64,000 nucleotides of DNA, from assembly GCA_046299415.1 (NCBI GenBank), contig JBKBII010000004.1, positions 196,626 through 260,625 on the forward strand, read 5' to 3'. The translations under genes and the position numbers were made by a program. Positions 45,547-53,026 of the stretch are shown here, in pieces. This DNA is from JBKBII01 sp046299415 (GTDB lineage Bacteria; Pseudomonadota; Gammaproteobacteria; Ectothiorhodospirales; Ectothiorhodospiraceae). The notes under the pieces are model-generated. The model ran no database searches. It saw only the letters and a list, made by a program, of their open reading frames with translations, and was not told the origin of the DNA. Each line of letters begins with the position of its first letter. Within the stretch, counting starts at the first letter, position 1.

Positions 45547-47838
45547 ATGAGTTTTTTGACGAATCTGCGCGCACCGAAGCCTCGCTCCGATGCACGATTT
45601 CGCGGGTCTGTGACGCGTTCGACTCGTGTGGCGATAATCGCGATTGCGATTGCTCTCGCGAGCGGTTGCGCTGCAGTTCCTGATCGCGACAGTGGGTCGC
45701 CGTTCGATCGCGGCTTCAATCTGGCGGGATTCTCGACGCCCGAGCGTGGCGTCGATGATCCTCGGGCTTTGTCGGACGTGCGACTCGATCGTCGTCCTTA
45801 CGTGATTTTTCGTGGCGACGATCGTGTGCTGGGTACGCCCGAGCGCCGCGCCCAAGACCCCGACGAAGACACTGTCACGCTCGATTTCGAGCAGGCGCCT
45901 CTGCAAGAGGTCGTGCATGTGCTTCTGGGCGAGATTCTCGAGGCGAACTACACGATCGAGCGCCCGCTCGAGGGGCAAGTCAGCCTGCGAACCAATCGGC
46001 CGGTCGCGGTATCGATCATTCCTGATCTGCTCGATTCTCTCTTGCGCGCAAATGGGGCGGCCATCCAGCGCACTTCGAGTGGTGATTTCCGTGTGCGCCC
46101 GCTCGAGCTGGCCAGCGAATCTCCGGGACTGGGCGATCGTCGGCGTTTGAGTCCGGGACTTTCGACCGTCGTGATGCCACTGCGCCACATCGGTGCGTCC
46201 GAAATGGCCGAAATCCTCATGCCGCTTGCACCGGAGGGCGCGATTCTGCGCGTCGATGTTGCGCGCAACGTCTTGCTGATGCGCGGCAGCCGTGAACAGA
46301 TCGAAGGCTGGAACGAGATCGTCGACACCTTTGACGTGGATGCCCTGGCGGGTATGTCGGTTGGCCTCTTCCCACTGGAGTTTGCCCCGGCATCCGAGGT
46401 TTATCGGTCGATTCGGACCTTGCTCGGACAGGGTGGTGGAGTTCTCGATAACGGCGGTGAGTCGGCTGTGGTCGATGCTGCCGACCTCGGTGGCGCGAGA
46501 ATCATCCCGATCGAGCGCCTCAACAGCCTGCTTGTCGTGTCGACTTCAGCGGCGCGCATCGAGCGTATTCGGACCTGGATCGATCGCTTCGATCGACCGA
46601 TCGAAAGCGGATTTGAGCCTCAACTGCGCGTTTATGACGTGCAAAACGGCTCGGCGATTCATCTGGCCAATCTTTTGGCATCCGTCTACGGCGGCGGAGT
46701 CGCAGCGTCGCGTGATTCGTCTGCAGGGTCAGGGGTGGCGCCGGGCTTGCAAGAGCGGCGCGTTGGCACGACCGGCGGCGGTACGGGTTCGGCGTCGAGT
46801 GGAGCTGGGGGTGGTGCCAGTGCACCTGACGCGGCAGCGCTTGGGTCAAGCTCGACCGAGCTGCGCCTTGATGAGCGGGGCCGCACGATTCGCGTGGTGG
46901 CGGATGAGATCAACAACGCTCTGCTGATTTATGCCTCGGCGAATGACTATCGTCGTATCGAGGAGGCGCTGCGCCAGCTCGATCGCTCACCGACGCAGGT
47001 CCTGATTGAGGCCAACATTATCGAGGTGACGCTGCGAGATGGCCTCGAGTTTGGCCTCGAGTGGTCATTGAACAACGCGATCGGCAGCGGCTTCCGGGGG
47101 CTCGGTCGATTAAACTCGACGCAGAGCGGTGGAATCGGTGCCCGGTCGCCGGGCTTCTCGTATTCGATCGTCAACCCGGCCGACGAGCTGCGCGCCGTGT
47201 TCAACGCGCTGGCGAATGACTCGCTGCTGCGCGTGCTGTCTAATCCGACGGTGCTGGTTCTTGATAATCATATCGCGAGCATCCGCGTGGGCGATCAGCA
47301 GCCGGTGCGGACGGGTCGCACGATCACTGAGGGCGGTGTCGTGACTGACTCGATCGAGTTCAAGGACACCGGGATTCTGCTGGAGGTGCGTCCGTCTGTA
47401 AACGCCGGCGGCCTCGTGACGATGGGGGTCGTGCAGACCGTTACCGACGTCGGGGCGCTCGATGACGCTACCGGACAACGCACGTTTTTACAGCGCGAAA
47501 TCCGGTCGCGGGTCGCGGTACGATCGGGTGAGTCGGTGGTGCTCGGTGGCTTGATCCGGGAGAACCGGTCGGATGATCGCAGCGGTATACCGGGCCTGCG
47601 CAATGCGCCTGTTGTCAGTCCGTTATTCGGACGCACAAGCGTCGACAATACGCGAACCGAGCTTTTGGTCGTCATTACGCCGCGGGTGCTGGGGAATGAG
47701 GCCGAGTTGCGCGCAATCAGCGGCGAGTTGCGTGGCCGCCTGCGCAACATCGACCGGAAGCCGCGAAGCTTGCTGAATCTCGAACCATTGCAGCGCTCGC
47801 AGGCGATTGCGGACGACGAGCCTGAGGTGGAACGATGA
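45547..47838 (+). CDS. gspD: Type II secretion secretin GspD (lipoprotein)
   Basis: The outer-membrane secretin channel, 763 residues. It has a lipobox (IAIALASGC, Cys at about 40) after a long basic n-region, so it probably self-targets as a lipoprotein, as in XpsD. N-domains follow (TLDFEQAPLQEVVHVLLGEILEANYTIERPLEGQVSLRTN; VVMPLRHIGASEMAEILMPL; FEPQLRVYDVQNGSAIHLANLLASVYGG). After a glycine/serine-rich loop (about 395-435) comes the secretin core (VLIEANIIEVTLRDGLEFGLEWS, LRVLSNPTVLVLDNHIASIRVGDQQPV, SGESVVLGGLIRENRSDDRSGIPGLRNAPVVSPLFGRTS). It is the last T2SS gene of the run. Confidence 0.97.
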   Translation: MSFLTNLRAPKPRSDARFRGSVTRSTRVAIIAIAIALASGCAAVPDRDSGSPFDRGFNLAGFSTPERGVDDPRALSDVRLDRRPYVIFRGDDRVLGTPERRAQDPDEDTVTLDFEQAPLQEVVHVLLGEILEANYTIERPLEGQVSLRTNRPVAVSIIPDLLDSLLRANGAAIQRTSSGDFRVRPLELASESPGLGDRRRLSPGLSTVVMPLRHIGASEMAEILMPLAPEGAILRVDVARNVLLMRGSREQIEGWNEIVDTFDVDALAGMSVGLFPLEFAPASEVYRSIRTLLGQGGGVLDNGGESAVVDAADLGGARIIPIERLNSLLVVSTSAARIERIRTWIDRFDRPIESGFEPQLRVYDVQNGSAIHLANLLASVYGGGVAASRDSSAGSGVAPGLQERRVGTTGGGTGSASSGAGGGASAPDAAALGSSSTELRLDERGRTIRVVADEINNALLIYASANDYRRIEEALRQLDRSPTQVLIEANIIEVTLRDGLEFGLEWSLNNAIGSGFRGLGRLNSTQSGGIGARSPGFSYSIVNPADELRAVFNALANDSLLRVLSNPTVLVLDNHIASIRVGDQQPVRTGRTITEGGVVTDSIEFKDTGILLEVRPSVNAGGLVTMGVVQTVTDVGALDDATGQRTFLQREIRSRVAVRSGESVVLGGLIRENRSDDRSGIPGLRNAPVVSPLFGRTSVDNTRTELLVVITPRVLGNEAELRAISGELRGRLRNIDRKPRSLLNLEPLQRSQAIADDEPEVER

Positions 47839-47911
47839 TCGACGTGTCGTCATCTGGGCCGTCACAGGCGCCGAGGCCGGTTGCATACGGGCTGTGGCGA
47901 TCGTCGTTCGC

Positions 47912-48721
47912 GTGAATCCGCTATCACGATGGGCGCGGGCCACTTGGCGGGGATTGGCGGTGCCATTGCGCGCCGCGCGCGATCACCGGCATTTGTTGAC
48001 GATGCTGTTGCGGCGTGATGTGGCGTCGCGCAGCGCTGAGACGATGCTGGGCTTTGCCTGGTTGTTCGTGCAGCCGCTGTTGATGATTGTGGCGTTCTGG
48101 TTTCTGATCGACGTCGTTTTACAGGTTCGATTTCCCGGGCGCGTCGCGTTCGTCGATTATTTTCTGATCGCGATCCTGCCCTGGTTGATGTGGGTTGAAA
48201 TCGTGACGCGTTCGGCCAACGTCATGCCCGAGCACGAGGCGGTCTTTCAGAAAACTCGCTTCCCTCTCACGGTGTTGCCGTTGGTGCCTCTGCTGACGGC
48301 GGGCTTTTTCTATGGCGTCGTGTATCTGATCGTCGTCGCCATGGTTGCCGGATTGGCGGTGATCTGGTGGGTGCCGATCCTGTGGGTCGCCCTTTTGTTG
48401 TGGTTGCTGCCGTTCGTTTATCTGACCGCGATTCTCGGCGCCTTTTTGCGCGATGTCCGGCAGATCATCCCGGTGGTCTTGTCCGCCGGCCTGTTTTTGT
48501 CGCCGATTCTATATATGCCCGAGATGATGCCGGCGAGCCTTGTCTGGACGTTGTCGTTCAATCCGGTTGCCGACTGGATGGCTGTGATTCACGCGAGCCT
48601 GCTGGGTTTGCCGCTTGAGTCGGCTTCAATCTGGCGGCTGCTGGTTTGGTGGGTTCTTGCGCTTGCGCCAGCCTATGTGCTGTTTCATCGCACAGAAGGT
48701 TTCGTGCGGGAGGCCCTTTGA
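47912..48721 (+). CDS. wzm: ABC-2 polysaccharide export permease (Wzm/KpsM-like)
   Basis: A 269-residue inner-membrane permease for lipid-linked O-antigen or capsule export. The family pattern is clear: LLTMLLRRDVASRSAETMLGFAWLFVQPLLMIVAFWFLI, FLIAILPWLMWVEIVTRSANVMPEHEAVFQKTRFPLTVLPL, FLRDVRQIIPVVLSAGLFLSPILYMPEMMP and the C-terminal ALAPAYVLFHRTEGFVREAL. Six hydrophobic segments are seen. The start is uncertain: GTG 47912 fits the family; GTG 47894 or TTG 47807 (overlapping gspD) are possible. It follows the secretin gene with no terminator visible, and the next gene overlaps or abuts its stop. Confidence 0.92.
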   Translation: MNPLSRWARATWRGLAVPLRAARDHRHLLTMLLRRDVASRSAETMLGFAWLFVQPLLMIVAFWFLIDVVLQVRFPGRVAFVDYFLIAILPWLMWVEIVTRSANVMPEHEAVFQKTRFPLTVLPLVPLLTAGFFYGVVYLIVVAMVAGLAVIWWVPILWVALLLWLLPFVYLTAILGAFLRDVRQIIPVVLSAGLFLSPILYMPEMMPASLVWTLSFNPVADWMAVIHASLLGLPLESASIWRLLVWWVLALAPAYVLFHRTEGFVREAL

Positions 48722-48723
48722 CT

Positions 48724-50427
48724 GTGGCGAGGGATTACGAGGCGGAGCCTCTCTCGACGAGCTCGTCGCAGGTCGTTCGTGAGCCTGCGATCGTCTTGAA
48801 TGGGGTCGAAAAGCGCTATGAGCTGCACGGCAGCGGGCTGTCGCGTCTGCTGTCGGTGACGGGTTTACGGCGTTCTCGCGGTACTCTGCATCAGGCGCTC
48901 CACCCGGCATCTTTGACCGTGACCCAGGGCGAGGTGGTAGGGCTGGTCGGCTTGAACGGCGCGGGCAAAAGCACGTTGCTCAAGTTGATCGCCGGGACGT
49001 TGACGCCAAGCGCGGGCCAGCTGCACGTCAACGGCCGCATCGTCGCTTTGCTCGAGCTGGGCACGGGTTTTCATCCTGATCTCAGCGGTCGCGACAATAT
49101 TTTTCTCAACGGCGCGATTCTGGGTCACAGTGCCGATCAGATCGAGGCCGTGTTCGACGATATCGTGCGTTTCAGCGGTCTCGAGGCGGCGCTCGATCGA
49201 CCGGTGAAAAGCTACTCCTCGGGCATGTTTGCACGTCTGGCGTTCTCGATTGCAACAGCGATCCGGCCGGATGTGCTGATCATCGACGAGACCTTGTCGG
49301 TCGGCGATGGTCGGTTTGCGCGCAAGTCCTTTGAACGCATCCTGGATTTCCGCGATTCGGGTGCGACGATTCTGTTTTGTTCGCATTCGTTGTACCAGGT
49401 CGAGGCCATTTGCACACGAGTGTTGTGGCTCGACGAGGGCCGTATTGTCATGGATGGTGTGCCGGCGGACGTCGTCTCGACCTACACCGACCATCTCAAT
49501 GGTCTGCAGCATGGCGCGGGGGCTGGCGATGCTCTGTCGCCATGTTTCGGTGTGGGTGATAGCGACGCTGACGATACAGCGGACGCGCGACGCCGGACCG
49601 AACTGGTTGTTGGTGTTGGGGGCGATCCTGCACCGATTCCGCCGGTGTCGATGGCGGCCAGCGATCGTCGGATCGAGCGCAGTCGCGTTGCTCAGGCACG
49701 GGGTCCTGACACTGTTGCGACGCACGACGAAAGCTGTGAAGCGATACCCGACGAGCTCAGTCCAGCCCGGATTCGACGGGTGACCGCAGCGCGTTTGCAG
49801 CCGGCAGGTGGCGCGGCCAAGCGCAACGGCTACGCGAGCCATTCCGATCCGTATGCGCGCTTAGATCACGCCGATGCGCGACATTCCTCTGCTGGCGCTG
49901 GACGACAAGCGACAGCGTTATCGACGGGCTTGGAGGCGGGTGAGGGTCGTCGCGCTGCTGACGGTGCGACGCCGCCTGTGCTGCGCTTGCAAAGTGGCCA
50001 CGACGGGATCGAGATTCGTGTCGAGATCGAGCAGTTTTCGGTCGAGTTGCCGCCGCCGAGCCTGGGTTTGTTGATCATGACGCGCAGCGGCCAGGTGGTG
50101 TCGAGTGCTGGAACCTTGAACGATGCGCATGACCTCTCGTGGCGTCCGCGCCTGGGCGGGGGTCGAGTCGCGTCGCTGTGCATCGAGTTTCCGGCGATCG
50201 AATTGCTCAAGGGCCGTTATGCGGTGAGTGTTTACTTGCTGTGTGAGCGCGGCATCCACGTCTACGATCAAGCCGAGTGGGCGGTCGAGTTCGAGGTCTT
50301 TCAGGCCAGTCTCGAGCAGGGTGTCGTACGGCTGGCGCATCGATGGCACGACGGTGCGAATGATCCGGATGGCGGTGGCGACAATCGTGACCCAATGACG
50401 GTGTGCTCATCGACTCCGGGTTCATGA
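48724..50427 (+). CDS. wzt: ABC polysaccharide export ATPase with C-terminal glycan-binding domain (Wzt-like)
   Basis: A 567-residue partner of the permease. The N-terminal ABC domain has GLNGAGKSTLLKLIAGTLTPSAG (Walker A), GRIVALLELGTGFHPDLSGRDNIFLNG (typical of Wzt/TagH), YSSGMFARLAFSIATAIRPDVLIIDE (signature and Walker B) and CSHSLYQVEAIC. Residues about 260-410 are hydrophilic linker. The C-terminal part (PVLRLQSGHDGIEIRVEIEQFSVELPPPSLGLLIMTRSGQVV...KGRYAVSVYLLCERGIHVYDQAE) is a Wzt_C beta-sandwich that recognises the glycan end. Start GTG 48724 or TTG 48718 after GGGAGG. Confidence 0.9.
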   Translation: MARDYEAEPLSTSSSQVVREPAIVLNGVEKRYELHGSGLSRLLSVTGLRRSRGTLHQALHPASLTVTQGEVVGLVGLNGAGKSTLLKLIAGTLTPSAGQLHVNGRIVALLELGTGFHPDLSGRDNIFLNGAILGHSADQIEAVFDDIVRFSGLEAALDRPVKSYSSGMFARLAFSIATAIRPDVLIIDETLSVGDGRFARKSFERILDFRDSGATILFCSHSLYQVEAICTRVLWLDEGRIVMDGVPADVVSTYTDHLNGLQHGAGAGDALSPCFGVGDSDADDTADARRRTELVVGVGGDPAPIPPVSMAASDRRIERSRVAQARGPDTVATHDESCEAIPDELSPARIRRVTAARLQPAGGAAKRNGYASHSDPYARLDHADARHSSAGAGRQATALSTGLEAGEGRRAADGATPPVLRLQSGHDGIEIRVEIEQFSVELPPPSLGLLIMTRSGQVVSSAGTLNDAHDLSWRPRLGGGRVASLCIEFPAIELLKGRYAVSVYLLCERGIHVYDQAEWAVEFEVFQASLEQGVVRLAHRWHDGANDPDGGGDNRDPMTVCSSTPGS

Positions 50428-52607
50428 TGATCGGACGGCGACTGCGTGTGCTCGCATTGCGGATTCGGGCGTTGTGGCGGGCGTCGTCTGGCGCCCCGAT
50501 GTCGGATCAGGACGCGTCTGACGACGGCTTTCCCGAGGTGCCTGATCCGACGGAGACCGGGCCGGGGCAGCGAGCTGACGCCGATTCGCGTTTTGATCTC
50601 GGTGCTGCAACCGCCATGGAGTGGGCGTGGCGGGAACTGTTTACGAATGATTTCTGGGCGGTCGTTGATCGCGCTGCGCGGCGCACTGTCGAGGGTGACG
50701 ACGAGCGCCACGCCGAAGCGAGTGACGCGATTCGTCCCGGTGTCGTTTTGCATTGTGACGTTGCGCGGTTGGATTCCGAGCACACCACTGTGCTCGATGC
50801 CTGGGTCCGATGTCGTGCCCGCGAAGGCGTACATGTCGAGGTTCGGGATTGGCGCGACGAAGGATCTTGCGTCGATCAGGCGGATGCATCAGTCCTCCGC
50901 GGCGAGGAGTGGCGGATCGATGTGCTGGCGTTCGATGGCTCGTTGAATCGCGGGCGTTCGATGGTCGAGGTGGCGGATGCGGCGCGGCGCGATTGCGCAT
51001 CGGGTACTTTGTGGGTCGTCGCAGATTTTCTGTGCCCTGACCCCGAACTTGTTGCGGCGCAAGGATATGGTGCGGTGGACCAGGTGCTCGATCGTATTGC
51101 CGAGCGAGCAGGCTTCGAACGCATCGCGTCGTTGAGAATTGGCGACGCCATGAATCGAGTGCCCCCGGCGAATGATCGCTTGGCGGTCATGGCTCAGGAC
51201 AGCGACAGTGAGGTTGCAGCCGCAAACCGGATGGCCAACCGCGGCGAGACGGCGGAAATGGCCGACCGTGCTTCAGCGCCGACCACTGCTCTCGACGCGC
51301 GTCAACACGCCGACGTGCGTGGCGGAACGGGAGGCCGGACGCGGAGGGCCTCGTCGGTTAGCCCGCAAGCCGTAGCTTGCAACGACGAGATCGGCGCGGC
51401 CGGAGCAGTACAGGAAAGGGAGTCGACAGTCGGATTCGTGCTGACGGTACGCGTCTATCGCCGTGCGCCGCAGCGTTGGGAGGTGGCCGATGCGCGTCGC
51501 ATCGCGCCCGATCGGCTGCACGACCTGTTCAAGCGCGTATTCCATGCGCCGATGTCGGATGCTGAATGGGAATGGAAGTACGGCGCCGGCCGTGGACAGG
51601 GAATCGTCGCATTGGAGGCGGGGCGAGTCGTCGCCCATTACGGTGGACTGTGGCGGCGCATCGAGTGCCTGGGGCGGCCCGGTTGGGCGGTGCAGGTCGG
51701 CGACGTGATGGTGGCGCAGGATCGTCGTGGCGTTTTGGTGCGTGAGGGGCCGTTTGCGCGTTGCGCCAAGACCTTCGCGGAGCAGTATCTGCTGCATTGT
51801 GATCTCGGTTTTGGTTTTCCCAACGCTCGTGCGATGAAAGTGGCCGAGCGCCTTGGCCTGTACGCGCCGGTTGATCGTATCAGTCTATTGCGCTGGTCTG
51901 CGCCATCAATGCAGACGCGCCCGTCACGGACCACATGGGATTCGAGAATGTGGCAGTGTGTCGATTGGAGCTGGGATCCGGAGCACGAGCGTGTGCGTGG
52001 ACGCATCAATCGTTTGTGGCAACTCATGCGCCGGGATCTACGAGGAGCAGTGTGTGGTGTGCGTGACATCGAGCATCTGTTATGGCGCTACGCCCGGCGA
52101 CCTGGTTACAGCTATCAGGCGACTTTCATTCGTCACCGCTGGACGCGACGCGATCTTGCGCTCGTGATTTGGACGCGGCGCGGCGATGAAGTCGAATGGC
52201 TCGATTATGTCGGCTCGCCGGGGCACATCAAACGTGCCGCAGAGGCTCTGCTGGAACATTGTTGTCGGGCCGACGAGTCCGCGCCGAGGGGTGTTCGGGA
52301 CGACGCGACGTTGACATCATCGTTTAGTGATCAGAGTACGGCTGTGCGATCGTTGTTCATGTGGGCGAGTGGTGCTGTCGTGTCAGCCTGCGTAGTGCCG
52401 CCGCGCGCCGAGGCGCTAACAGTGCGTCCACCCGTGGATCGCTCAGGTGAAGGGGCGCAAGTCACCGGGGTTGACGCGGCCGCGAGTGCGCCCGAGGTTT
52501 TGCCGCTGGATGTATTGATCCCGATCAGTGTGTGGTCGCGACCGCAGTATCCGGAACGGGTGCGAGGGCGCTGGTGGTTGACGGGGGGCGATACTGACTT
52601 TCGCTGA
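50424..52607 (+). CDS. Large two-part protein with GNAT-like acyltransferase domain
   Basis: A 727-residue protein whose start (ATG 50424) overlaps the wzt stop as ATGA. The second half contains a GNAT-type domain (about 350-490): RLHDLFKRVFHAPMSDAEWEWKYGAGRGQGIVALEAGRVVAHYGG, then GDVMVAQDRRGVLVREGPFARCAKTFAEQYL and FPNARAMKVAERLGL, as in acyltransferases of polysaccharide loci. The first half (about 1-250) is unassigned; LWVVADFLCPDPEL and RIAERAGFERIASL vaguely recall the C-terminal part of a SAM methyltransferase, but no SAM motif is seen. A hydrophilic linker (about 255-335) joins them. It may modify the glycan exported by Wzm/Wzt, which is inference from position. Confidence 0.7.
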   Translation: MMIGRRLRVLALRIRALWRASSGAPMSDQDASDDGFPEVPDPTETGPGQRADADSRFDLGAATAMEWAWRELFTNDFWAVVDRAARRTVEGDDERHAEASDAIRPGVVLHCDVARLDSEHTTVLDAWVRCRAREGVHVEVRDWRDEGSCVDQADASVLRGEEWRIDVLAFDGSLNRGRSMVEVADAARRDCASGTLWVVADFLCPDPELVAAQGYGAVDQVLDRIAERAGFERIASLRIGDAMNRVPPANDRLAVMAQDSDSEVAAANRMANRGETAEMADRASAPTTALDARQHADVRGGTGGRTRRASSVSPQAVACNDEIGAAGAVQERESTVGFVLTVRVYRRAPQRWEVADARRIAPDRLHDLFKRVFHAPMSDAEWEWKYGAGRGQGIVALEAGRVVAHYGGLWRRIECLGRPGWAVQVGDVMVAQDRRGVLVREGPFARCAKTFAEQYLLHCDLGFGFPNARAMKVAERLGLYAPVDRISLLRWSAPSMQTRPSRTTWDSRMWQCVDWSWDPEHERVRGRINRLWQLMRRDLRGAVCGVRDIEHLLWRYARRPGYSYQATFIRHRWTRRDLALVIWTRRGDEVEWLDYVGSPGHIKRAAEALLEHCCRADESAPRGVRDDATLTSSFSDQSTAVRSLFMWASGAVVSACVVPPRAEALTVRPPVDRSGEGAQVTGVDAAASAPEVLPLDVLIPISVWSRPQYPERVRGRWWLTGGDTDFR
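51350..51389. repeat. Nested inverted repeat in the linker of the GNAT protein gene
   Basis: Outer arms CTCGTCG (51350-51356) and CGACGAG (51383-51389); inner arms GCAAGC (51365-51370) and GCTTGC (51375-51380) around CGTA. The element lies in the coding sequence of the low-complexity linker. Confidence 0.6.
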
Positions 52608-53026
52608 TCTCGGGGCCAGCTCGTCGTCGTATTGGGGCTGCGATGGGGACGCGCCGCCGTCGCGTTGCTTATGCACCAACGGGGTGATCGTCTTGTTTCG
52701 GACGATGCTTCGAGTCGTAGATGACCTGTTGTGTCGTGGGGCTCGATCGAGCTGGCGAGACCGGCTTTCGCGAAACTCGGTGTGTACGCGGTAAGCCTTG
52801 TTCTTGCGAGGGTTCGGCTTCGATTGCCGTGCCCGGATTGATACGCCGCCGGGTCAATGACGAGCGACACGCGTTGGCGTCGTCGTGTTGCCTGTATCGC
52901 CATCGATGTAGTGGACATCGTCATTGGATGTCGACTGTGCTGGCGGTGGTCATGGCGGCGGGGTTGGCGACGAAGGGCCGACGCGAGTCGCTGAATCGAA
53001 TTTGTCTTCAGATATCGGGATCGATC
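52608..53026. other. Stretch between the GNAT gene and the GT41 gene
   Basis: About 420 bases. The reading frame of the next gene is open through most of it (from 52721), but the translation is cysteine/arginine-rich and unlike the protein that follows ATG 53027. No terminator is seen. Confidence 0.4.

Noticed and set aside
49510..49544. CATGGCG/CGCCATG inverted repeat in the Wzt linker as a third palindromic element
   Set aside because: A single seven-pair repeat with a 21-base loop is expected by chance in a few hundred bases; it lacks the nested second pair.
52721..53026. Upstream extension of the GT41 protein by 102 residues
   Set aside because: The extension is cysteine/arginine-rich and unrelated to TPR or GT41 sequence; ATG 53027 gives a natural helical start.
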